From positions 1-64,000 of the forward strand of contig BPGX01000004.1 of the NCBI GenBank assembly GCA_026003255.1: a DNA stretch of 64,000 bases, in the 5' to 3' direction. The notes below the pieces were generated by a model. It was not told the DNA's origin. It saw only the letters and a program-made list of their open reading frames with translations, and did not search any database. The number at the start of each line of letters is the position of its first letter. The first letter of the stretch is position 1. This document shows, piece by piece, positions 9,121 to 18,216 of this stretch. The DNA is from Bacteroidia bacterium. Its GTDB lineage: Bacteria; Bacteroidota; Bacteroidia; B-17B0; Aurantibacillaceae. Made by a program: the position numbers and the translations under genes.

Positions 9121-10680
9121 TTATTCATCCTTTGCTTCCATCATGCTGACTAATTTTTTATTCAGAAAGAATAATATAATGGAAGCAAGCCCGGACATAA
9201 TTACAAAAACCATGAAAAACTCATAGGCACTTGAAATTTCAAGACCTAAAAAGTGAGTAGGTTCTACTACACCAGTTTCAGGATTTTGAATAGGATATAG
9301 TTTACTCAACATCCCTGCAAAATCATTGGCCATTGCTGTACTTAAAAACCATACGCCCATTAAAAGAGATGCTAAACGTGCAGGGGCTAATTTAGCTACC
9401 ATGGATAAGCCAATAGGTGATAAGCACAATTCACCAAGCGTATGAAGAATATACATTGAAAACAGCCAGAACATACTGACTTTTTGTTCAGCCGTAACAC
9501 CTTTCACACCAAATGCAATTACTAGATAACCTATACTTAATAAAAATAAACCAATGGATTGTTTGAGTGGAGAAGGTGGTTCCATGTTTCGTTGACCTAA
9601 TTTAGTCCACAACATAGCAAATAGTGGAGCAAATATGATGATAGCAAGAGGATTGATAGATTGAAAATAACTGGCGGGCATTTCCCATCCGAATATAACT
9701 CTATCGGTTTGTCTATCGGCAAACAAAGTGAGTGAAGCACCTGCCTGTTCAAATGCCGCCCAGAAGAAAATAACGAAGAAAGCAATGATGTAAATTACTG
9801 TAATGCGTGTTCTTTCAGCACGTGTAAGTGTTGGGTCTGTGATGATAAATCCAGCAGCTGGGATAGAGGTGCCAAAGATAATGGTGCTAACAAAATTATG
9901 TTTTGTGAATGGGACAACGAAATAAAAGAAGAACAATAAAGCAATATAAATTACTAACCAGGTAGCTACTCTTCGAATGTCAAATTCTTGCTTTGCAGCG
10001 GGATTGTTTTCTACTAATTCATCAATTTTTTTAGAGGGCTTACCTCCAATAGGTTCGCCTGACGAAGTAACAATGTATTTATCTTTTAATAAAACAAAAA
10101 GTAATAATCCTATTAACATTCCGACACATGCTGCGAGGAAGCCCCACTTATAGTCGAACTTTTCTGCTAATGTGCCGCATACTAGTGGAGAAAAGAAAGC
10201 TCCTAAGTTAATCCCCATGTAGAAAATAGAAAAGGCTGCATCAATACGTTTATCATTAGGGGGATACAAACTATTGACCATAGTGGAAATATTAGGTTTG
10301 AAGAAACCATTTCCTACTACTAATGCTAAGAGGCCTAAAAAGAAAAAAATACCAGCGGTCGTCCAGTTTGTTTCTCTGATCGATGCGCTTAAAAAAAGAA
10401 AAAACTGGCCAATAGCCATTATTATACCTCCTACGATGATGGAGCGTCTGTTGCCCCAATATCTATCGGAAATATAGCCACCGATTAGTGGTGTTAGATA
10501 TACTAGTCCAGTGTAATTTCCATATATTCCGGAAGCAAAATCTTTGTCATACAAAAGTGCTTTAGTCATATACAACATTAAAATGGCACGCATTCCATAA
10601 TAACTAAATCTTTCCCACATTTCAGTAAAGAACAAAAGATACAAACCTCTAGGATGACCTTGTTGAGAAGAATTACTCAT
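9121..10680 (-). CDS. POT-family proton-coupled oligopeptide transporter
   Basis: 519 residues from MSNSSQQGHPRGLYLLFFTE at 10680. A GTG in frame at 10716 exists but lies next to a promoter-like TAATTTG, so the ATG is preferred. Family marks: EMWERFSYYGMRAILMLYM in helix 1, GGYISDRYWGNRRSI (PTR2 signature region) and GNGFFKPNISTMV. Hydrophobic profile fits 12 or more membrane helices. These transporters import di- and tripeptides with protons across the inner membrane. The gene is well placed to use dipeptides released by the S46 peptidase at 15.3-17.5 kb. It sits 11 bases upstream of an open reading frame that is only the extended N-terminus of the PorV-like gene; the intergenic distance to the real start at 9034 is 86 bases. 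Confidence 0.95.
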   Translation of the reverse strand: MSNSSQQGHPRGLYLLFFTEMWERFSYYGMRAILMLYMTKALLYDKDFASGIYGNYTGLVYLTPLIGGYISDRYWGNRRSIIVGGIIMAIGQFFLFLSASIRETNWTTAGIFFFLGLLALVVGNGFFKPNISTMVNSLYPPNDKRIDAAFSIFYMGINLGAFFSPLVCGTLAEKFDYKWGFLAACVGMLIGLLLFVLLKDKYIVTSSGEPIGGKPSKKIDELVENNPAAKQEFDIRRVATWLVIYIALLFFFYFVVPFTKHNFVSTIIFGTSIPAAGFIITDPTLTRAERTRITVIYIIAFFVIFFWAAFEQAGASLTLFADRQTDRVIFGWEMPASYFQSINPLAIIIFAPLFAMLWTKLGQRNMEPPSPLKQSIGLFLLSIGYLVIAFGVKGVTAEQKVSMFWLFSMYILHTLGELCLSPIGLSMVAKLAPARLASLLMGVWFLSTAMANDFAGMLSKLYPIQNPETGVVEPTHFLGLEISSAYEFFMVFVIMSGLASIILFFLNKKLVSMMEAKDE

Positions 10681-10866
10681 AATTGTATGTTTTTGGAGAT
10701 TGTTTTGTTTTGCCACAAATTAGTGTAAAAAAAATGTTTTATGCAAGATGTTTGTTATTTTTAAGAGTGAAATTTTCAAGGAATGAAGATAAAGAGAAAA
10801 GGTTTAATGGAGTTGGTAATAAAGAATGAACATCAGGTATTTATGAAATTACAGCTTCAGGTTTTT

Positions 10867-10897
10867 AAAAAGTTTCTTTAAAAAAGAGAAACTTTTT
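10867..10897. repeat. 11-bp perfect inverted repeat with T-run (terminator-like hairpin)
   Basis: AAAAAGTTTCT (10867-10877) pairs perfectly with AGAAACTTTTT (10887-10897) across a 9-base loop, followed by T-rich sequence. It resembles an intrinsic terminator but lies between two divergently transcribed genes, where no transcript should end. It may be a relic of a lost gene, an insulator, or a regulatory hairpin. The gene-free stretch 10681-11024 otherwise holds only the iteron-like repeats and the promoter described separately. Confidence 0.55.
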
Positions 10898-10921
10898 TAT
10901 ATTTTTTTCTTTAAATTAAAT

Positions 10922-10970
10922 AAATATTTTAGTAAATATTTTGTAAATTCAAGTAAAATATTTTAGTAAA
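10922..10970. repeat. Iteron-like AT-rich direct repeats upstream of the ATPase gene
   Basis: AAATATTTTAGTAAA occurs exactly at 10922-10936 and 10956-10970. A third copy lacking one base (AAATATTTTGTAAA) lies at 10934-10947. The cluster ends about 28 bases before the -7 element of the ATPase gene, a suitable place for an operator. Confidence 0.6.
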
Positions 10971-10998
10971 ATTTCTTTATTTTAAGGAAAAACTTTAC

Positions 10999-11006
10999 TA
11001 ATTTTG
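10999..11006 (+). promoter_or_regulatory. -7 promoter element (TAATTTTG) of the ATPase gene
   Basis: Exact TAnnTTTG match ending 19 bases before the ATG at 11025. TTTA lies 19 bases upstream (10976-10979), a fair match to the -33 element TTTG. It decides the start, because the longer frame would begin with a TTG inside this element. Confidence 0.6.
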
Positions 11007-11024
11007 CTCCCAAACAGAGAGATT

Positions 11025-12332
11025 ATGAAAGAATTAATAAAAAAGATAATACTCAATTTTGATGAGTTTAGAAAAAGAGAATTTATAGACAGAGTAATAG
11101 ATATACCAATGGATACAAGGAAAATTATTACCATTATAGGTCCCAGAAGAAGTGGAAAATCGACTGTTATGTTTCAATTAATGCGGGATTTAATGAAAAA
11201 ATATAAGGTTAAACAACATCAAATTGTGTATCTGAATTTTGAAGATGAAAGATTGGAAATGGATGTTACAAAATTTGATTGGATTATTCAGGCCTATACT
11301 GAGTTGTATCCACAGGAGGATTTACGAAATGTTTATTTCTTTTTTGATGAAATTCAGAACATTCCGGGCTGGGAAAAATTTGTGCGCCGTTTGTATGATA
11401 GTATTTCAAAAAATATATTTCTGACAGGTTCTAATGCAAAGTTTTTAAGTGTTGAAATTTCAACTTCTTTGCGCGGAAGATGTTTGAATTATGAAGTATT
11501 GCCATTGAGTTTCTATGAATTTTTATTATTTAAAGGATTAAAAGTAGATACTGATCGGGATATGTATAAATTGCAAAAGCACGCGCTCATCAAAAATTAC
11601 TTTATGGAATACTTGATGTATGGTGGATTCCCTGAAATAGTTGATTTCCCGGAAAAGTTAAAAATCAAGATTTTACAGGAATACTTCAATGTGATGATTT
11701 TTAGAGACATCGCAGAGCGATATAAAATAAAAGACCTTTCATTATTGAAGTTTTTTATAAAACGAATTTTTGAATCCATTTCAAAACCATTGTCCATTAA
11801 TAAAATTTATAATGAATTAAAATCAAGGGGTTACAAAATATCCAAAAATGATTTGTATGATTATGTGGATATGGTGTACACAGGGTATTTGACAAAATAT
11901 ATTTTTAATCAAAATCAATCGGTTAATAAAAGAGAGATGAGTAAAAAATATTATGCTATTGATATGGGACTTGTTAGCGCCGTATCAGCAGATTTGAACA
12001 TAAAGAATAAGTTATTAGAAAACTTGATGATGTTAGAGATCTACAGACATCTTGAAACTACTGAAAAAATTATGTATTATCATTCACCTACAAAAGAGTG
12101 CGATTTTGTTGTTGATCAAAAAATACCAGTTCAAGTATGCGTTGAATTTATGAATGAAGAAACTCAAAAAAGAGAAATAAACGGGCTAATGGAAGCAATG
12201 AAATACTTTAAATCTAAGACAGGATATATAATTACAGTAGACAAAGATGATCATACATTAAAAACATTGTCAGATAAAATTAAAGTTCTTTCTGCTTACG
12301 AATTTATTTTGAATGTGAATAAGTACTTATGA
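11025..12332 (+). CDS. Solitary AAA ATPase with DUF4143 C-terminal domain
   Basis: 435 residues. The AAA_14-type P-loop domain has Walker A GPRRSGKST at 39-47, Walker B NVYFFFDEIQN ending near residue 112, and a sensor-like LTGSNA at 133-138. Residues of about 190-400 form the DUF4143 region, including a winged-helix-like part (PLSINKIYNELKSRGYKIS) and a nuclease-like ECDFVVDQ motif near the end. This large family is common in bacterial and archaeal accessory genomes. Its function is unknown, and the ExD...xxK-like end suggests a PD-(D/E)xK-related fold. It stands alone between a transporter and a housekeeping operon, behind its own iteron-like repeats and promoter, which fits independent acquisition. 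Confidence 0.85.
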   Translation: MKELIKKIILNFDEFRKREFIDRVIDIPMDTRKIITIIGPRRSGKSTVMFQLMRDLMKKYKVKQHQIVYLNFEDERLEMDVTKFDWIIQAYTELYPQEDLRNVYFFFDEIQNIPGWEKFVRRLYDSISKNIFLTGSNAKFLSVEISTSLRGRCLNYEVLPLSFYEFLLFKGLKVDTDRDMYKLQKHALIKNYFMEYLMYGGFPEIVDFPEKLKIKILQEYFNVMIFRDIAERYKIKDLSLLKFFIKRIFESISKPLSINKIYNELKSRGYKISKNDLYDYVDMVYTGYLTKYIFNQNQSVNKREMSKKYYAIDMGLVSAVSADLNIKNKLLENLMMLEIYRHLETTEKIMYYHSPTKECDFVVDQKIPVQVCVEFMNEETQKREINGLMEAMKYFKSKTGYIITVDKDDHTLKTLSDKIKVLSAYEFILNVNKYL

Positions 12333-12402
12333 GACAATGGTATTAGAGTTATTTTTTTAGAATATTAACTGAAAATTTTTCGTTTAATTTACAACCAAAA
12401 AA

Positions 12403-13596
12403 ATGGAACCATCCAAGCGTGTTCAAAGTATTGAAGAGCCATTGACAATTGGCATGTCCAGAAGAAGTAGAGAATTATCTCAGCAGGGTATTAAAGTGAT
12501 TAATTTGAGTTTAGGTGAGCCAGATTTTGATACACCAGAACCTATCAAGCAAGCAGCGATTGAAGCAATTCAAAATAATTTCACTCACTATACAGCAGTG
12601 TCTGGCTATTTAGAATTAAGACAAGCTATATGTCAAAAATTTAAACGTGATAACAATTTAGATTATACGCCAGAGCAAATAGTTGTATCTACTGGTGCTA
12701 AACAGAGTATTGCTAACGCCTATTTATGCTTGCTAAATCCGGGTGATGAGGTGATTGTTCCAGCTCCCTATTGGGTAACTTATGTTGAATTTTTGAAGTT
12801 GATTGATGCAAAACCTGTTATTATTAAAACGGGTATAGAAACTAATTTTAAAGTAACTGCTGATGTCTTGGAAAAACACATTACACCTAAAACAAAGTTA
12901 ATTATATTTAGTTCGCCTTGTAATCCAACAGGGAGCGTATATTCAAAAGAAGAGTTAGAAGCGTGGGTTAAAGTTTTAGAAAAATATCCGAATATTTTTG
13001 TTATTAGTGATGAAATTTATGAACATATTAATTATGTTGGGAAACATTACAGTATTGCGCAGTTTGAAAGTATGAAAGAGAGAGTCACTGTAATTAACGG
13101 TGTTTCTAAAGGTTTTGCAATGACTGGATGGAGAGGAGGAATTTTAGCGGGACCTAAGTGGTTAGCACAGGCCTGTGATAAAATGCAAGGACAATTCACT
13201 TCGGCTACTTGTAGCATCACTCAAAAAGCGATGCACAAAGCGATGGAAATAGATGTGAAAACGTATGTAATGCCCATGGTTGAAGCATTCAGAAAAAGAA
13301 GAGATTTAGTGCTTAAAAAATTGGCTGAAATACCGGGCATTAAATTTAATATTCCTGATGGTGCATTTTATGTATTTGTGGATGTTTCTGGTTTATTTGG
13401 TAAACGTTATGGTGAAAGAGAAATAAAGAGTGGTACCGACTTGTGTTTTTATTTATTAGAAGAAGCAAGAGTATCAATAGTACCGGGCGCTGCATTTGGA
13501 GATGATAATTATGTAAGAATATCGTATGCAGCATCTGAAATAAATCTTGAAAAAGCATTAACTCAAATTAAAGCAGCTATTCAAAAATTACAATAA
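12403..13596 (+). CDS. aspC: Aspartate aminotransferase (class I, PLP-dependent)
   Basis: 397 residues, normal for the Ib subgroup. Transfers the amino group between aspartate and 2-oxoglutarate. Seen: N-terminal MSRRSRELSQQGIKVINLSLGEPDF, the PYWVTY and SSPCNPTGSVY segments, and the PLP lysine in GVSKGFAMTGWRGG. C-terminal FGDDNYVRISYA carries the substrate arginine. It starts 70 bases after the ATPase gene and is followed after 6 bases by rfaE1, so it likely heads an aspC-rfaE1-ubiE operon. Exact substrate range (aspartate or broader) cannot be told from sequence alone. Confidence 0.93.
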   Translation: MEPSKRVQSIEEPLTIGMSRRSRELSQQGIKVINLSLGEPDFDTPEPIKQAAIEAIQNNFTHYTAVSGYLELRQAICQKFKRDNNLDYTPEQIVVSTGAKQSIANAYLCLLNPGDEVIVPAPYWVTYVEFLKLIDAKPVIIKTGIETNFKVTADVLEKHITPKTKLIIFSSPCNPTGSVYSKEELEAWVKVLEKYPNIFVISDEIYEHINYVGKHYSIAQFESMKERVTVINGVSKGFAMTGWRGGILAGPKWLAQACDKMQGQFTSATCSITQKAMHKAMEIDVKTYVMPMVEAFRKRRDLVLKKLAEIPGIKFNIPDGAFYVFVDVSGLFGKRYGEREIKSGTDLCFYLLEEARVSIVPGAAFGDDNYVRISYAASEINLEKALTQIKAAIQKLQ

Positions 13597-13602
13597 AATA
13601 AA

Positions 13603-14619
13603 ATGAAAAAGTTTAGCATTAAAAAAGAACATATTAGAGAATTATTTCGTTCATTTAATAATTTGAATGTGTTGATAATTGGCGATGTGATGATTGACAA
13701 TTATGTGTGGGGAAAGGTTAATAGATTGTCACCAGAAGCACCAGTGCCGATTGTTTCGGTAGAAAAGAAGGAGATGCGTTTGGGTGGCGCAGCGAATGTA
13801 GCGTTGAATGTGCAGGCAATGGGCTCAAATCCCATTTTATGTTCGGTGATTGGAGCAGATATGGAAGGAAATGCGTTTTTAGAATTATTGAAAAAACAAA
13901 AATTAAGTCCTAAGGGAATTTTGAAATCACGGAATCGGCCTACGACTATTAAAACAAGAGTGATTGGAAACAAGCATCATTTATTGCGTATTGATGAAGA
14001 AACAGAAGAAGATATTAATGCTAATGAAACACAAAACTTATTGACACTTATAAATTATATTATTCATCACGATAAGATTGATGTGATAATATTTGAAGAT
14101 TACAACAAAGGATTAATCACGGCTAAGCTTATTCAAAAGGTCGTGGATTTGGCAAAGCAAAAAAACATACCTATTTGTGTTGACCCTAAAAAGAAAAACT
14201 TTCACGCTTATAAAAATGTAACCATATTTAAGCCCAACCTGAAAGAACTTAAAGAAGGATTAAAATTAGATGATGACGAATTATCAATTAATGATTTACA
14301 GAAAATTGTAAGCAGTTTTAGAGTAAAGCAAAAATTAAATGCTGTTTTATTAACTTTAGCTGACAAAGGAGTGATAATGAATACAAGAACGTCAAAAATT
14401 CATTTACCTGCGCATGTTCGTAAAATTGCCGATGTGAGTGGTGCAGGAGATACAGTGATTAGCGTTGCAGCTCTTTGTGAAGCAATGCGTTGTGAACCAA
14501 TACTTACGGCAGCGTTAGCAAATTTAGCAGGTGGCTTAGTATGTGAAGAAGTTGGAGTGGTTCCAATTAATAAGGAAAGATTATTGGAAGAAGCGTTAGA
14601 ATTAGATTTTGTGAGATGA
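13603..14619 (+). CDS. rfaE1: D-glycero-beta-D-manno-heptose-7-phosphate kinase (HldE kinase domain, RfaE1)
   Basis: 338 residues: a stand-alone PfkB/ribokinase-fold kinase, without the nucleotidyltransferase half found in fused HldE. It makes heptose-1,7-bisphosphate for the LPS inner core. Seen: LIIGDVMIDNYVWG and LSPEAPVPIVSVEKKEMRLGG (the typical RfaE1 N-terminus with the GGAANVA motif), and VSGAGDT near residue 283 with the catalytic aspartate of the PfkB signature. The separate transferase (RfaE2) is not in this window. Its stop overlaps the ubiE start by 4 bases (ATGA), implying coupled translation. Confidence 0.92.
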   Translation: MKKFSIKKEHIRELFRSFNNLNVLIIGDVMIDNYVWGKVNRLSPEAPVPIVSVEKKEMRLGGAANVALNVQAMGSNPILCSVIGADMEGNAFLELLKKQKLSPKGILKSRNRPTTIKTRVIGNKHHLLRIDEETEEDINANETQNLLTLINYIIHHDKIDVIIFEDYNKGLITAKLIQKVVDLAKQKNIPICVDPKKKNFHAYKNVTIFKPNLKELKEGLKLDDDELSINDLQKIVSSFRVKQKLNAVLLTLADKGVIMNTRTSKIHLPAHVRKIADVSGAGDTVISVAALCEAMRCEPILTAALANLAGGLVCEEVGVVPINKERLLEEALELDFVR

Positions 14620-15344
14620 ATATTCAGGAAGTAAAGCCCTATAATAAAGAAAAGCCCAAGAAAACTCAGGTGAGAGAAATGTTTAATAACATTTCTCACA
14701 AATACGATGTAACCAATTCAGTTCTGTCATTTGGAATACATTATTATTGGAGAAAAAAATGTATTGAAAAATTAAAACAGTTTCATCCTAAATACATTTT
14801 AGATTTAGCGACTGGTACAGGGGATTTGGCTATTGCACTCGCTCAATTGCCAGCAGAAAAAATTATTGCTGCAGATTATGCAGAAAAAATGTTGGGTATT
14901 GCTCACAAAAAAATTGTTGCAAAAAAATTAAACAACATTATAGAGATAAAGCAAGAAGATGGAGAAAATTTGTCCTTTAAGGATGCTGCTTTTGATGCTA
15001 TAACGATCTCCTTTGGTATTCGTAATTTTGAAGATTATCAGAAAGGATTAGGGGAAATGTATAGAGTTTTAAAAGAAAATGGGGTACTTTTAATTCTTGA
15101 ATTTACTTTACCTAAAAATAAGTTGATGAGAGGATTGTATAATTTTTATTTCAAGTATATATTGCCAATCATAGCGTGGATTTTAACAGGAGATAAAAAA
15201 GCGTATGATTATTTACCAGATAGTGTTGCATCTTTTCCACAATATGAAAATTTTTGTAATATTATAATTTCAAAAGGGTTTAGAAACTGTGATTATTTTC
15301 CTTTGACTGGTGGAATTGCAACAATTTATTTGGCAAGAAAATAA
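14616..15344 (+). CDS. ubiE: Demethylmenaquinone methyltransferase
   Basis: 242 residues, class I SAM methyltransferase that converts demethylmenaquinone to menaquinone, the respiratory quinone of this phylum. Seen: MFNNISHKYDVTNSVLSFGIHYYWRKK (UbiE/MenG N-terminus, given as positions about 21-48), the SAM-binding ILDLATGTGDLAI, and the second signature YRVLKENGVLLILEF. The stop codon abuts, with no gap, the stop of the convergent S46 peptidase gene. In many Bacteroidota ubiE neighbours porT; here porT is 10 kb away. Confidence 0.94.
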   Translation: MNIQEVKPYNKEKPKKTQVREMFNNISHKYDVTNSVLSFGIHYYWRKKCIEKLKQFHPKYILDLATGTGDLAIALAQLPAEKIIAADYAEKMLGIAHKKIVAKKLNNIIEIKQEDGENLSFKDAAFDAITISFGIRNFEDYQKGLGEMYRVLKENGVLLILEFTLPKNKLMRGLYNFYFKYILPIIAWILTGDKKAYDYLPDSVASFPQYENFCNIIISKGFRNCDYFPLTGGIATIYLARK

Positions 15345-17501
15345 TTATTGCACAATTTTCATTTCTTTAATTAGCCAATCGCAGTGAGCGTATTTATCCA
15401 CCAAAAATAATGTATAGCGAATATCCAGGATAATATTCCTACAAATTTCTGGATTGTACATAATGTCGCTCATTGTGCCTTCCCAGCATCGGTCAAAGTT
15501 TGTACCAATCAATTCGCCATTAGCATTAAAGACAGGACTTCCGCTATTTCCACCTGTTGTGTGGTTGGATGCAATGAAAGCAATATGTAATTCGCCATCT
15601 TTATCTGCGTACCTTCCAAAGTCCTTTTTCAGAAAGAGATTTTTCAAACTATCGTTTACATAATAATCTGGATTATTGGGATTTTCTTTTTCAAGAATAC
15701 CTTTGTAAGTAGTAAAGTAGTTGTAACGCACACCATCACGTGGTTCGTACTTTTTCACTTTACCAAAGGTAATGCGAAGAGTAGAATTAGCATCAGGATA
15801 AATTGCTTTATCTTTTTGATAGTCCATTAAAAGCTTTAAATACATTTTCTGATTATCCGTAATTTTTGAATCTATTTCCTTTAAATTAGGTAAGATATTG
15901 GAATAGAAATTTAATTTTACACTTTGCACCATTCTATAAAATAAATCGCTTTCAAAATCCTTGATTTTAGTATCATCAGGAGTGCTTAATAATTCTTTTA
16001 ATTTCTCGTTATTTAAGAATAAAGATTTAGAATATAAATATTCCGCCAATTTTTGAACATCTTTATTGAATTGATTATATAATGAATCTAAAAAAGGTAT
16101 TCTGTCGGATGATGGTATGCTCTCAAAATAATCTTTCAATAATGCAACAAAAATCTCTTTATCAGCTGAAATGTGAAAAGAGATAGGAATACTTTTCGAT
16201 AATTGTAATTTCATTTTTTCCAACTCATTGCTTAGTCCCATTTTGTATCTATTGTATTCCGTGAAAAAATCAACATAATTGCTAATGTAACGAATAGCAT
16301 CTATTGCCATAAAGCATTCTTGGTAATAATCAGCAAGCATTTGATAATAGCGGTACTGAGGATAAAGTTGTTCAAAATTGTTTTTAATAATTTTAAAACT
16401 ATCCAATGCAGAGAGCTTGTTTTGTAGTTTTTGATACAATTGATTTTCAAATGTTTTCTTTTTTTCAACGGCATTAAATTTTTTTAATCCAATCATTTCA
16501 CCTTTCCATTTTTTGTAGTAGTTAGCAACAGAGGCATAAGCGTTGGCATATTTTAGATTGAGTGCATCACTCTGCTTCATATACTTTTCTAAGATATTTA
16601 ACTTCTTTTCTCTTAATTTCACACGACGTGGGTCTATATCATTCACAATAATATCAACGGCATAAGAACTCAAGTATTCCTGTGTACGACCGGGGAATCC
16701 GTAAACCATTGTAAAATCACCTTCTTTATATCCTTTCAAACTAATTGGTATTACATATTTTGGACGGTAGGGAACGTTGTCAGGTGAATATTCTGCTGGT
16801 TTATTATCTTTTGAAGCATAGATGCGAAACATTGTAAAATCTGCATTGTGTCTTGGCCACATCCAGTTGTCATCTTCTCCACCAAATTTACCAATGTGTT
16901 CGGGTGGAGCAGCTACTAAACGAATGTCTTTAAAAGTTTCATAAACGATGAGAAAATATTGTAACTCATAATTAAATGGTTTTACAACAGCGTTATAGTG
17001 AGTACCTTCAATGGCTTTGTTGATTATGTTTTTGATATTTTTTTGAATGATTTCTTCTTTTTGTTTTTTATCTGTAAATTGATTTGTATTTGCTAATACT
17101 TCTTTTGTAACATCTTCAATTCTTATAACAATAGAAATGGAAAGGTTGGGACAATACAATTCTTCCTGATGATTTTTTGCCCAATAGCCATTTTTAAGAT
17201 AATTTTTTTCAACGGTGCTCAAATTCACTACACTTGAATAGCCGCAGTGATGATTGGTAATGAATAATCCCTTATCTGAGATAATTTCACCAGTACATCC
17301 ACCACCGAATAAAACAATGGCATCTTTGAGTGATGATTTATTGACACTATAAATTTGTTCTGGAGTAAGTTTACAACCTGCTTGTTTCATTTTAGAATAA
17401 ATGCCAGTTGCCTGTAATAATTGAGGCAACCACATTCCTTCGTCAGCCCATATATTAAATGCTAAAAATAGATTAAGATAAATGAATAATCTTTTTTTCA
17501 T
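15345..17501 (-). CDS. S46-family dipeptidyl-peptidase, DPP11-like (Asp/Glu-specific)
   Basis: 718 residues with a signal peptide ending before DEGMWLPQLL, the usual mature start of S46 enzymes. The chymotrypsin-fold active site is visible: His85 in ITNHHCGYSS and Ser653 in TGGNSGSPVF. Arg671 in NFDRCWEGTMSD lies 18 residues after the serine, as Arg673 does in Porphyromonas gingivalis DPP11, where it selects acidic P1 residues; DPP7 has glycine there. I therefore predict cleavage of dipeptides ending in Asp or Glu in the periplasm. It lies 10 bases downstream of the PaaY-like gene on the same strand. Released dipeptides could enter through the POT transporter at 9.1-10.7 kb. Confidence 0.93.
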   Translation of the reverse strand: MKKRLFIYLNLFLAFNIWADEGMWLPQLLQATGIYSKMKQAGCKLTPEQIYSVNKSSLKDAIVLFGGGCTGEIISDKGLFITNHHCGYSSVVNLSTVEKNYLKNGYWAKNHQEELYCPNLSISIVIRIEDVTKEVLANTNQFTDKKQKEEIIQKNIKNIINKAIEGTHYNAVVKPFNYELQYFLIVYETFKDIRLVAAPPEHIGKFGGEDDNWMWPRHNADFTMFRIYASKDNKPAEYSPDNVPYRPKYVIPISLKGYKEGDFTMVYGFPGRTQEYLSSYAVDIIVNDIDPRRVKLREKKLNILEKYMKQSDALNLKYANAYASVANYYKKWKGEMIGLKKFNAVEKKKTFENQLYQKLQNKLSALDSFKIIKNNFEQLYPQYRYYQMLADYYQECFMAIDAIRYISNYVDFFTEYNRYKMGLSNELEKMKLQLSKSIPISFHISADKEIFVALLKDYFESIPSSDRIPFLDSLYNQFNKDVQKLAEYLYSKSLFLNNEKLKELLSTPDDTKIKDFESDLFYRMVQSVKLNFYSNILPNLKEIDSKITDNQKMYLKLLMDYQKDKAIYPDANSTLRITFGKVKKYEPRDGVRYNYFTTYKGILEKENPNNPDYYVNDSLKNLFLKKDFGRYADKDGELHIAFIASNHTTGGNSGSPVFNANGELIGTNFDRCWEGTMSDIMYNPEICRNIILDIRYTLFLVDKYAHCDWLIKEMKIVQ

Positions 17502-17511
17502 AGGATTACTT

Positions 17512-18114
17512 TTATGATTTTTTTAGCTCTTTGAATGTGAGATAATTTTTTTCTTGTGTTTTTTTGAATAATGGTTTTTCTCTTAATGGTTCACAGGGTT
17601 TAAGAGTATTGTAACAATCTTTTGGTAATTGTTGATAGAGTTTTGTTCCTTCGGTTTTCCATTGAATCATTTCGTCGGATACGTCTTTCACAATTTTAGC
17701 AGGATTACCAACTACCACTTTTCTATTCGGAATTTTCATTTCTTGAGGTACAAAGGTTAATGCTCCAACGATGCATTCATCGCCAATTTCTACATTGTCC
17801 ATTATCACACTATTCATTCCTATTAAACAATTTCTTCCAATCGTTGCTCCATGAATAATAGCCCCATGTCCAATATGTGCAGATTCTTTGAGTAAAACGG
17901 TGGTTCCTGGGAACATGTGAATGATGCAATTTTCCTGAACATTACATCCATCTTCAATAATGATTTCTCCCCAATCGCCACGAATGACTGCGCCCGCACC
18001 TACAAATACATCCTTTCCGATACTTACATTCCCAATGATGCAAGCATTTGGATGAATAAATGCAGAAGGATGAATGTAGGGCTTAAAACCTTCAAATTCG
18101 AAAATATTGTTCAT
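17512..18114 (-). CDS. Hexapeptide-repeat protein, PaaY/CaiE-like (gamma carbonic anhydrase family)
   Basis: 200 residues forming a left-handed beta-helix of imperfect hexapeptides (ACIIGNVSIGKDVFVGAGAV). Candidate metal-binding histidines sit in NCIIHMF and HIGHGAIIHG. The C-terminal WKTEGTKLYQQLP and CEPLRE segments match PaaY and CaiE better than plain carbonic anhydrases. PaaY is a thioesterase that protects the phenylacetate pathway; CaiE belongs to carnitine metabolism. No paa or cai genes are nearby, so the function stays open. It is the first gene of a probable two-gene transcript with the S46 peptidase. Confidence 0.8.
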   Translation of the reverse strand: MNNIFEFEGFKPYIHPSAFIHPNACIIGNVSIGKDVFVGAGAVIRGDWGEIIIEDGCNVQENCIIHMFPGTTVLLKESAHIGHGAIIHGATIGRNCLIGMNSVIMDNVEIGDECIVGALTFVPQEMKIPNRKVVVGNPAKIVKDVSDEMIQWKTEGTKLYQQLPKDCYNTLKPCEPLREKPLFKKTQEKNYLTFKELKKS

Positions 18115-18128
18115 TACTTTTTTGGTTG

Positions 18129-18136
18129 CAAAAGTA
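18129..18136 (-). promoter_or_regulatory. -7 promoter element (TACTTTTG) of the PaaY-like gene
   Basis: Exact TAnnTTTG on the coding strand, ending 15 bases before the ATG at 18114. It is divergent from the glyS promoter. Confidence 0.6.
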
Positions 18137-18194
18137 TGAAACTAATCTAATTAAATTTTTATTCTTTGAATGATTACATACAAATTACTTTTCT

Positions 18195-18202
18195 TACTTT
18201 CG
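18195..18202 (+). promoter_or_regulatory. -7-like element (TACTTTCG) of glyS
   Basis: One mismatch to TAnnTTTG, 15 bases before the ATG at 18217. It rules against an in-frame ATG at 18166, which lies upstream of the expected transcript start. Confidence 0.5.
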
Positions 18203-18216
18203 CACAAGTTTTAAAA

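Noticed and set aside
10922-10970. Replication origin reading of the AT-rich iteron-like repeats
   Set aside because: No dnaA boxes, no dnaA, dnaN or rep gene nearby, and only three short repeats.
18166-18216. Upstream ATG for glycyl-tRNA synthetase
   Set aside because: The -7-like element at 18195-18202 lies inside this extension and the added residues are not family-like.
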